Positions 42,715-50,600 of a stretch of 64,000 nt of DNA are shown here, in pieces. The position numbers and the translations under genes were made by a program. This DNA comes from a virus. The stretch lies in the IMG/VR virus record IMGVR_UViG_3300021960_000062, positions 1-64,000 of that record. One strand, given 5' to 3'. Below the pieces are notes generated by a model. That model worked only from the letters and a program-made list of their open reading frames with translations. It did not search any database and was not told the origin of the DNA. Position 1 is the stretch's first letter. Each line of letters opens with the position of its first letter.

Positions 42715-43887
42715 ATGTCAGAACTACTCGAGTCACGCTGGCAGGAAACCAAAGGCGCTCTATTAGAAGGCCTTGATGGAACTCGCAAATCGGTTATGGC
42801 TACTACTCTTGAAAATACTAGAAAGTATTTGTCAGAGAGTGCTACAGCTGGTGCTACTTCTGCCGGTAACGTTGCTACCCTAAATCGTGTGATCCTACCT
42901 GTGATCAGACGTGTAATGCCAACAGTCATTGCTAATGAACTTGTTGGTGTACAACCAATGACAGGTCCAGTTGGACAAATCCACACCCTACGTGTACGCT
43001 ATGCGTCCACAGATACTGGTGCTGGTGTAACAGCTGGTGAAGAGGCTCTAAGCCCATTCAAGATTGCTGCAGCCTATTCAGGTAACTCAGCTGATCCAGC
43101 AAAAGGTGGATCAACTGCTACACTTGAAGGTGAGCCAGGCAACAAAATGTCAATCCAAATCTTGAAGCAAACTGTAGAAGCAAAAACCAGAAAGCTATCA
43201 GCTCGCTGGACTTTTGAAGCTGCACAAGATGCTCAAGCACAACAAGGCATTGACATTGAAGCTGAAATCATGGCTGCACTAGCGCAAGAAATTACTGCTG
43301 AAATTGATCAGGAAGTAATTAACTCGCTACGTGATCTTGCTGGTACAGGTTCAGAGACTTATGACCAGTCAGCGGTATCAGGTACTGCTACATTTGTTGG
43401 TGATGAACATGCTGCATTAGCTGTTTTAATCAACAGACAAGCAAACCTAATCGCTCAGCGTACAAGAAGAGGCGCTGGTAACTACGCTGTAGTTTCACCA
43501 TTCGCTTTAACAATTCTTCAAAGTGCTACAACTTCTGCGTTCGCAAGAACAACAGAAGGTACATTCGAAGCTCCAACTAACACTAAGATGGTTGGTACTT
43601 TGAACAACGCTATGAAGGTATATGTTGATTCATACGCTGCAAATAACGCACCTGTTCTTATTGGTTACAAAGGATCAAGTGAGTCAGACGCACCTGCGTT
43701 CTACTGCCCATACATTCCATTAATGAGCAGTGGCGTTGTGCTAGATCCAGGCACATTTGAGCCTGTAGTAAGCTTCATGACTAGATACGGATATGTTGAG
43801 TTAACAAACACAGCATCGTCTCTAGGTAATGCTGCAGACTACTTGGCACGTGTTGAGATCACAGACTCAAGCGTTTCATTCAAGTAA
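42715..43887 (+). CDS. 23: Major capsid protein gp23
   Basis: A 390-residue HK97-fold capsid protein. The diagnostic block is NRVILPVIRRVMPTVIANE, LVGVQPMTGPVGQIHTLRVR, typical of T4-like gp23; other parts include KLSARWTFEAAQDAQAQQ, and the C-terminal VVSFMTRYGYVEL. The protease probably trims the N-terminus after a Glu in TLEN or LSES (residues 30-41). It is clearly shorter than T4 gp23 (521) and than marine relatives of about 460-470 that I recall; the insertion domain seems reduced between about residues 210 and 260. AAGGAGA stands ahead of the ATG. A strong terminator follows. Confidence 0.95.
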   Translation: MSELLESRWQETKGALLEGLDGTRKSVMATTLENTRKYLSESATAGATSAGNVATLNRVILPVIRRVMPTVIANELVGVQPMTGPVGQIHTLRVRYASTDTGAGVTAGEEALSPFKIAAAYSGNSADPAKGGSTATLEGEPGNKMSIQILKQTVEAKTRKLSARWTFEAAQDAQAQQGIDIEAEIMAALAQEITAEIDQEVINSLRDLAGTGSETYDQSAVSGTATFVGDEHAALAVLINRQANLIAQRTRRGAGNYAVVSPFALTILQSATTSAFARTTEGTFEAPTNTKMVGTLNNAMKVYVDSYAANNAPVLIGYKGSSESDAPAFYCPYIPLMSSGVVLDPGTFEPVVSFMTRYGYVELTNTASSLGNAADYLARVEITDSSVSFK

Positions 43888-43905
43888 TACTTGGAACTCT
43901 AAAAA

Positions 43906-43931
43906 GGGCGGCTTTATGTCGCCCTTTTTTT
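43906..43931 (+). terminator. Rho-independent terminator after gp23
   Basis: GGGCGGC-TTTAT-GTCGCCC forms a seven-pair stem with one G-U pair and a five-base loop, followed by seven T. It is preceded by a run of A, so the reverse direction may also be weakly active, but the nearest gene on that side reads away. Confidence 0.9.
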
Positions 43932-43936
43932 ATGAC

Positions 43937-43965
43937 TTGACAATCTTATCAAACTAGTATAATAT
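43937..43965 (+). promoter_or_regulatory. Sigma70-type promoter for the 90-residue gene
   Basis: TTGACA (43937-43942) is a perfect -35. A perfect TATAAT (43958-43963) is 15 bases away, or TAATAT (43960-43965) 17 bases away. Transcription would start near 43970, four bases before the ATG. It lies directly after the gp23 terminator, so this gene is insulated from the late operon. Confidence 0.75.
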
Positions 43966-43973
43966 ATACAATT

Positions 43974-44246
43974 ATGCTAGAAATTAAAACATGGGAAGAT
44001 TTTCAAAAACTAAGAGAGCAGTTTTCCACTTGGCGTAAACGGCATCCAATGTTTTCCCATGATGTTAGAGCTATAGAAAAAACTATAGAAGTACATATGA
44101 AATCTCATATGGACTATATCATTAAATATAAACAATCAAGAAAAGAACAAAATCTAGTAAACGCTCAACAAGAACTAGATGAAATTAACAGAATACTCAA
44201 TACTGTAAGTAAAGCAGAATTAATGGCAATTCTTTCGCAAGGATAA
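43974..44246 (+). CDS. Small protein with its own early-type promoter, unknown function
   Basis: A 90-residue, highly charged helical protein (WEDFQKLREQFSTWRKRHP, YIIKYKQSRKEQNLVNAQQ), unrelated to anything I can name. It is the only gene in the head-tail half that has a bacterial-type -35/-10 promoter and is separated from gp23 by a terminator, so it is probably expressed early. The ATG has no ribosome binding site and sits about four bases from the predicted transcription start; no alternative start exists in the first 25 codons. Its stop codon is embedded in the next late promoter. A regulatory or host-takeover role is a guess. Confidence 0.7.
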   Translation: MLEIKTWEDFQKLREQFSTWRKRHPMFSHDVRAIEKTIEVHMKSHMDYIIKYKQSRKEQNLVNAQQELDEINRILNTVSKAELMAILSQG

Positions 44247-44249
44247 ATA
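44242..44249 (+). promoter_or_regulatory. Late promoter box GATAAATA overlapping a stop codon
   Basis: One base from TATAAATA; TAA at 44244-44246 ends the 90-residue gene. It would give a leader of about 94 bases before the gene at 44349. Confidence 0.6.
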
Positions 44250-44348
44250 CTTGTGTCAGATAGTGTGCTACTTGTAGTAGACTTATGGGGAATACCAACC
44301 TCGTAGCGGCTAGAACCCGCATCGGACTTCTAACTTAGGAGAAAAAAA
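44250..44348 (+). promoter_or_regulatory. Structured 5' leader of the 150-residue gene
   Basis: A 99-base leader with a GCGG-CTAGAAC-CCGC hairpin (44306-44320). The elements AACCCGCA (44314-44321), CGGAC (44323-44327) and TTAGGAGA (44335-44342, containing the binding site) recur in the same order in the leader of the 2,025-residue fibre gene. Confidence 0.45.
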
Positions 44349-44801
44349 ATGGGAAGACCACTCAATAAAAAACTTTTTGGACCACCAACAGCAGGTGGAA
44401 ACGAACTCAAGTGTGATTTTTATGACGGCGTTTCAGCTGTTCTAGAAGGTTACATTGTAAAACAGCTAGGATCAAAAAAATTCCGCGTTGCTGCAATTGG
44501 CACACCAGCTACTACATACGATCGTTTCTTGACAACAGGTAAATTAGCATCAGCACTAACAGGTACTGAAATGGCAATTACTATGTTAATGGATGATTCA
44601 GAAACTTATCAAGTTTCAAAAATTACTGGACGTAGAGCTACTCTAGTTGCTCCAGATGGTACTGGAACAAATGCGTATGACGGAAAATCAGTTCCATGGA
44701 ACTTTACAGTATCGACATCAGACGGTGCGGCACAAGCTGAAGAAGCTGGTGACGACGATGTACTAATTGGTACTGACGATGACGATTTCGTTAATGCGTA
44801 A
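44349..44801 (+). CDS. Small virion structural protein
   Basis: A 150-residue protein starting MGRPLNKKLFGPP, a beginning I recall from short structural proteins of marine T4-like phages. The body looks like a small beta-barrel (YIVKQLGSKKFRVAAIG, TEMAITMLMDDSETYQVSK, ITGRRATLVAPDGTG), and the last 25 residues are acidic. It starts a run of surface-protein genes under a late promoter with a long leader. Precise role unknown; possibly a head or fibre decoration. Confidence 0.7.
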   Translation: MGRPLNKKLFGPPTAGGNELKCDFYDGVSAVLEGYIVKQLGSKKFRVAAIGTPATTYDRFLTTGKLASALTGTEMAITMLMDDSETYQVSKITGRRATLVAPDGTGTNAYDGKSVPWNFTVSTSDGAAQAEEAGDDDVLIGTDDDDFVNA

Positions 44802-44825
44802 TCAATAAACTAACAGGAACTAAGC

Positions 44826-46364
44826 ATGGCTGAAGTACTACAAACCAGTAACGATTTAATTCTAAAATCACGATCCGGCGGAGAGATAAAACTTGATGTC
44901 GGACCGTCTTCAGGTACTGGTGTTGTACGTGTTACAGCCAGCTTAGTTGTTGAAGGGCAAACGACTACTGTTAATTCTCAACAGTTAGCAGTACAAGATA
45001 ATATGATAACACTAAATGCCGGCGAAACCGGCAATGGTGTTACTTTAAGTGTTAGCGGTCTTGAAGTTGACCGAGGCTTTTCAGCACCTAGTGTAAGAAA
45101 CCCTTATGCTGTTTTTAGATTCAATGAAACAGATAATTCTTGGGAAATAGTAGAAAGAGACACTACTTCAAGATTTTCAAATAGTGCTTTAAGAGTAAAA
45201 AGTATACTAACAGATAGTTTTACAGATGGCGGCGACCTAACACTTATTGGTTCAGGTTCAGGCGTTATAAAAGTTGACGGAACTGTAAATTATCATCTTA
45301 ATGTCAGCGGCGACGACGACATACCAAATAAAAAATATGTTGATGTTGCTATTAATAATAGACAACCTAATAACAGAATTCAAAGAGATGATACTTATGT
45401 GATTGCTCAAGATGTTGATGGTGGCGCCGAAGGTGTTGCTATAATGAATCTTGGTACATCAGTTATTAATTCAAGAGGACTTGGTTATGTTCCGGGCGAT
45501 GAACTTGTAATTAACGAAGGAACAAGAATTAGAGATGCCAAGTTTGAAGTTGATACTGTAGATCCTCAAGGAAGAATTTTAACAGTAACAATGACAGACC
45601 ATGGTAGATTTTCTATTTTACCTGCGTCAAGAATTAATGTTCAAACAATTACAAATAGTGTTCAAGGCGTTGGCGCTACTTTTGATTTACTGTATAATGT
45701 TGCTGAAATTTCATTAACAAACAGAGGTAATGATTATGATAGCGTAACTATAGGATTTACCAATAATGGTGGTGAACTTAGAGTTGCTACAGCTACAGCA
45801 ACTATTGACACAAATCCATTTTCAGTAACTTATAGACAAATTGATACAATTACAGTTACTGATGGCGGTAACTACGAAGACATTCCAGGAGTAACATTCT
45901 CAGCAGGACTTAATGCTACATTACCAGAAAGTCAAGTTCAAGTCGTTGTTGAAAATCAACCAGTTGCTACTTTCTATTCAAATAGATCACTTTTTGGTGA
46001 ATTAGAAATTCTTGGAAACACTATTACTAATAATAACACTAATAGTAATATTGTGCTAAGAACACAAGGTACTGCTTCGGTAGAGATACCAAGAGCATTA
46101 CAATACAATTTTACAGGTGAAGTAGTTCCTTATATTACAGGTGCTACATTAATGTATGGTGATACAGACGAATCTGTATCAGCACAAAGAACACCCGGTG
46201 GAACAGGGTTGTATTTTAATAATTCTAAGCAAACACTGTCTTGGCAACAATGGGTAACTAATAATCCCGATTCAAACATCAATACAGGGAACCTTGTTCA
46301 GTATCCTGCTAAGAATGAATTAATAAGTAAACAACGAGCATTGGCATATAGTATGCTGTTTTAG
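44826..46364 (+). CDS. Fibre-like structural protein, 512 residues
   Basis: Related in style to the two big fibres downstream. Residues 1-90 include LVVEGQTTTVNSQQLAVQD and MITLNAGETGNGVTLSVSG, a beta-rich segment common in tail-fibre proteins of marine myophages. Two Gly-Tyr beta modules follow (LGYVPGDELVINEGTRI and DGGNYEDIPGVTFSAGLNA). One copy of the fibre repeat is present near residue 400 (NTITNNNTNSNIVLRTQGT). The C-terminus (QKQRALAYSML-like) is short and helical. It is probably a short fibre or a fibre base; neighbours are all structural. Confidence 0.7.
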   Translation: MAEVLQTSNDLILKSRSGGEIKLDVGPSSGTGVVRVTASLVVEGQTTTVNSQQLAVQDNMITLNAGETGNGVTLSVSGLEVDRGFSAPSVRNPYAVFRFNETDNSWEIVERDTTSRFSNSALRVKSILTDSFTDGGDLTLIGSGSGVIKVDGTVNYHLNVSGDDDIPNKKYVDVAINNRQPNNRIQRDDTYVIAQDVDGGAEGVAIMNLGTSVINSRGLGYVPGDELVINEGTRIRDAKFEVDTVDPQGRILTVTMTDHGRFSILPASRINVQTITNSVQGVGATFDLLYNVAEISLTNRGNDYDSVTIGFTNNGGELRVATATATIDTNPFSVTYRQIDTITVTDGGNYEDIPGVTFSAGLNATLPESQVQVVVENQPVATFYSNRSLFGELEILGNTITNNNTNSNIVLRTQGTASVEIPRALQYNFTGEVVPYITGATLMYGDTDESVSAQRTPGGTGLYFNNSKQTLSWQQWVTNNPDSNINTGNLVQYPAKNELISKQRALAYSMLF

Positions 46365-46373
46365 GATAATGAA

Positions 46374-46745
46374 ATGATTGAAAATAAACAACTTACAGTA
46401 GACATTGAACCAATTTACACTTCGCCTGGAACGCCCGGTGATGTAAATGTTCAAAGTGCTATTACAACTTTAATATTTTGTAATACCACAGACCCAGACG
46501 ATTCTACACTAGCACCTACTACAGGAGCATATGGTGGAGATACAAACATTGATGTATATCTTGTAAAAGCTGGAGCAACAGCTGATCCGGCGGTTAACGC
46601 AATTATTAAAAATTTAAAAGTACCAGCCGGCGAAACAGTATTTTTTGATACTGAAAGAATTGTACTCGGAGCAGGCGAAAGCATTCAAGCAAGATCAACA
46701 GAAAATAATAAAGTGATCGCAACAGTTAGTATTTTACCGGTGTAA
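46374..46745 (+). CDS. Small structural protein, 123 residues
   Basis: A beta-rich protein with LIFCNTTDPDD, INVYLVKAGA-like and VPAGETVFFDTERIVLGAGES segments. The VPAGE...ERIVLGAGESIQA part resembles VPVGQSLRVVNGGEKLVLAES in the 109-residue protein at 59028, so the two are probably paralogues that cap or join fibres. It starts nine bases after the previous stop. Function unknown. Confidence 0.7.
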   Translation: MIENKQLTVDIEPIYTSPGTPGDVNVQSAITTLIFCNTTDPDDSTLAPTTGAYGGDTNIDVYLVKAGATADPAVNAIIKNLKVPAGETVFFDTERIVLGAGESIQARSTENNKVIATVSILPV

Positions 46746-46748
46746 AGA

Positions 46749-47606
46749 ATGAAATATTTAAAAACGCAAAACTTGTCAAAATTTAATATTCAAGATGATA
46801 CTTTTAAAGTACAACATCCTAGCGGACAAGTTACTATTAATTCAAAAGATAGTATTCAACTACCTAAAGGTGAGATAGTTGATAGAACTTATTATCCATT
46901 TGAAGGAATGGTGCGTTACACTACAAACAACACTTCACAACACGAAATAGCAGATATTGCTCAACATTATCCTAATGTCGCTATTGGTTTAGAAATATAT
47001 CACGAAGGTCGCTGGCTTCCTATACGTTCAGCAGAACCAGCAAAAATTATTAAACAAAATATGGGAGTAGGTAACTACGATGTAGTTACACAACCAGTTG
47101 AAGAACTAAGTCAATATTTTCCAACATACGATGCTAATAGAAACCACACAGGAATGACATACGTTCCTGGATTAGCACACGGAAAAAATCCACAAGATTA
47201 CATTGATAATATGATTGTTGTAGTTGAAAACGTTATTCAAATTAGCGGAACAAACTACGAATTATATCAGTCACAGGGCGAGATTGTAGGCTTTGCTATA
47301 ACAAGCGCAGGCTCAAGCGATCACACAACAATGACTATTAGTGTAAGCACTTCAGATTCAACAGGTGCTGGCGGCTCATTTACAGCTAACCTTGACGGTA
47401 ATCCGGGAGCATTAGACAGTGTAACTGTCGTCGATGGCGGCACTGGATTTAATGACGCTTCTTTGATTTCAGTTACAGCAACAGGTGACGGAACTACAGA
47501 CCCTACACTAGAAGCCTACGTACTACAACCAGGCTGGCATTTAAAACTATTAAGTGCTGTTCCTGATACAAAACCAGTAAACGTATTTTTCGGCTACGAT
47601 CAATAA
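46749..47606 (+). CDS. Structural protein, 285 residues
   Basis: It begins three bases after the previous stop. The N-terminal part has VQHPSGQVTINSKDSIQLP and YPFEGMVRYTTNNTSQHEI, a segment type found in fibre-associated proteins; the middle is non-repetitive; residues about 185-265 form a Gly-rich beta module with VTVVDGGTGFNDASLISVT, like modules in the giant protein and other fibres. It is followed by a promoter-hairpin element and the first large fibre. Function unknown, virion location likely. Confidence 0.65.
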   Translation: MKYLKTQNLSKFNIQDDTFKVQHPSGQVTINSKDSIQLPKGEIVDRTYYPFEGMVRYTTNNTSQHEIADIAQHYPNVAIGLEIYHEGRWLPIRSAEPAKIIKQNMGVGNYDVVTQPVEELSQYFPTYDANRNHTGMTYVPGLAHGKNPQDYIDNMIVVVENVIQISGTNYELYQSQGEIVGFAITSAGSSDHTTMTISVSTSDSTGAGGSFTANLDGNPGALDSVTVVDGGTGFNDASLISVTATGDGTTDPTLEAYVLQPGWHLKLLSAVPDTKPVNVFFGYDQ

Positions 47607-47614
47607 TCCTACCA

Positions 47615-47640
47615 TCCTTACAATAAATACACTGTAAGGA
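47615..47640 (+). promoter_or_regulatory. Late promoter inside an inverted repeat that covers the ribosome binding site
   Basis: The late box AATAAATA (47622-47629) lies between arms TCCTTACA (47615-47622) and TGTAAGGA (47633-47640). The right arm contains the TAAGGA of the ribosome binding site for the fibre at 47648. Read-through RNA has both arms and can hide the site. RNA begun at the late box (about 47635) lacks the left arm. Confidence 0.65.
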
Positions 47641-47647
47641 GCATTTC

Positions 47648-50600
47648 ATGTCTACATTAGGACGAATTTCAGGACCAATGTTAAAGGCGAACCTCGAACG
47701 CCATGGGGTCGATTTAGCATTTGAAAATGATTTATTATATCTAGATGTTGTTAACGGCAAGGTCGGCGTTTCTACATCTATTGCTCCTAGAGAAATTACC
47801 ATAGATGGAACAACAGTTACAACTAATCTTATTGTTGATACTGGTTTCTTACAAATCACTGATACACTTATTAATGGTAACACTGGTGATATTTCTAGTG
47901 TTGGTAATGCTACAATCACAGTTAATGCGCACTCCGGAAAAGTAAATTTTTCAGAATTAAACGTAAGCAGTTTAAATTTTAACAACAGTACAATACAATC
48001 AACTGAAACAAATGCTAACATTGAATTACGTGCTAGTGGAACTGGTCGTGTTGAATTCGGCACAGATGATAGTTCTTTTACAGATGTACTAGTTCACGGC
48101 AATTCACATACAATCGGCGATGTAACTTTTGACGGAAATATTTCTTTTGGTGATAGCAGTGCTGAAGATCAAGTACAAATATACGGAAAAATACATTCCG
48201 ATCTTATGCCATCAGTTACTGATTTATATAATATTGGTAACCCTACAAAGAAATGGAAAGAAATACACAGCAGAACAATTAATGGTGAATTTCTTGTAAC
48301 AACTGATTTTGGTGTTCCTGGAATTACAACAATTAGCGCAAGGCCAGGCAATACATGGTATGTAAGTGCTGTAGAAGGAGATGACACAAATGTTGGTGAT
48401 CATCAAATGGGTCCTTTTAGAACAATTAAACATGCTCTAAGTCAAGCATCTAATGGTGATCAAGTTTATATCTATGCTGGCGATTATGAAGAATACTTTC
48501 CTTTAACAGTACCTAAAGGAGTTTCTGTAAATGGTGAAGGTATTAGAAGTGTAAAAATTTATCCACACACAAGTAATAATGATAAAGATGCTTTTTTATT
48601 AAATGGCGAAACTACTGTTGAAAATTTGACGGTATCAGATTTCTACTATAATTCAACTAACGATACAGGATATGCTTTTAGATTTGTTAATAATTTTCAA
48701 GTAGACTCACGCAGTCCTTACATTAGAAATGTTTCAGTTATTACTAAATCTGATAGTAGTTTAGAAAGTGCTGGCCGAGGTGCTTTGGTAGATGGAAGTG
48801 TAGCAACTCAATACAGCAAAGAAGCAAGTATGCTTTTCCACAGTTGTACTTTTATTATACCTGGAAATATTGCTTTGTATATGAAGAACGGAGTACGTGT
48901 TGAATGGCTAAACTCATTTACGTATTTTGCCAGCCGCGGATTGTATGCGCAAAATGGAGCGTTTGGTAGATTAACACCTGATGGAAGCACAATCAAATAC
49001 GGAGCAGAATTACGCTCTATAGGATCAGCAAACATATACGGAACTGTTGGCGCTGAAGCCGACGGTAATCAATGTATAATGTATCTAATCCAACATAACT
49101 TTGCTTATGTAGGAGCAGGTACTGATGTTGAAAATGATCCTACACTTGTTACTCAGAACACAGAAACAATCGAAGTAAACAGCGGTAAAATTTATTATCA
49201 AAGTATTGATCAAAACGGAGACTTTAGAGTTGGAGAAGCGTTTGTTGTTGATCAGAGCTCTGGATTTATCACTGCTAACGGACTAGGTGGAAACATAGGC
49301 GGTGTAACAAATGTTAGTTTCAGTGATGGTATAAACAACACAGAAATAGATGGTTCACAAGTAAGCACAGGAAATATTCAACTTACTCAAAACAATATTA
49401 ATACTATTGGCGGAGATTTAAACATTACTCCTTCAAGTGGTGACACAACGTTAGACAGTGATGTAACAATACAAAATGGTTTAACAGTGGACGGCGACAT
49501 GATTGTAAACGGTGCTGTATCGTTTGGTGATAGTAGTCAACAAGGTGGTGGCTCACAAATTAGTTTTGATGCTCCGATTAGTATTGACTTAGAACCTACT
49601 TTTGATGTTACATATAATTTAGGTAACGATGTTGAAAGTTGGAAAACTGTTTTTACAAAAAGATATTTGGGTGAAGATATACAGGTATTTCAAAATAGAA
49701 TAACTACCACAAGATCTAGCAGTAACTTAGATTTAGAAGCCGCAGGAACAGGTATCATTCAATTTGTCAGTCCTGTTGAAATAGCAAACAATCTTTCAAC
49801 TGGCGACGCTGATTTACAAAATGTTAATATAACCGGCAATCTTACACAAACCGGAAACACAACGCAAACAGGAAATAAAACTGTAAGTGGAAATTATACA
49901 CTTAGTGGTTTTTTAAACCTAAATGATGATCTTGTACCATTTGATGATATTAAGATTGCTGGTAACAAAATTACAACAACAGAAAGCAACAGCAATCTAC
50001 AACTAGATGCTAGTGGAACTGGTAATATTCTATTTAAAACTAATGTTGATATTAATCAATCTCTAACAGTTAATGGAACACTAACAACTAACGGAATTAT
50101 AAACAATCAGTACGTAAAATCTTATGAATTTTTTACAGACGGATTACACATCTTTCAAAATAATATTGTAGGTACTAGTAATGACAGTATTGAATTGCGT
50201 TCAACTGGAACTGGAGTAACCTATGTAAGATTACAAGACGATGTTGAAGTAACACAAGATTTAGAAGTTTTTGGAATCACAGATTTATCAAACACAACTG
50301 TAAATGGTACACTTGATATTACAGGAGCAACCACGCTTTTAGGCGATGCCGATATACAAGGTACACTCATTGTAAACGGTGGCAATTTAACAACCAGTGG
50401 ATTACATTTAGGCAACATTAAAATTGATACAAATGTAATAACCACAACAGAATCAAACAGCGATTTAGAACTACGTGCTAGTGGTACTGGTCGTGTTATT
50501 ACAAATGAACGTGTACTAGTTGAAAATACTATTGATGTTCGAGGCGCACTAAACTTTCAAAGTTTAACAGCAGTCAACAGTGTTACAGGAAGCGAATTTT

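Noticed and set aside
47503-48063. 186-residue minus-strand frame across two genes
   Set aside because: It spans the promoter-hairpin and the start of fibre 1 on the wrong strand, without binding site or recognisable protein features.
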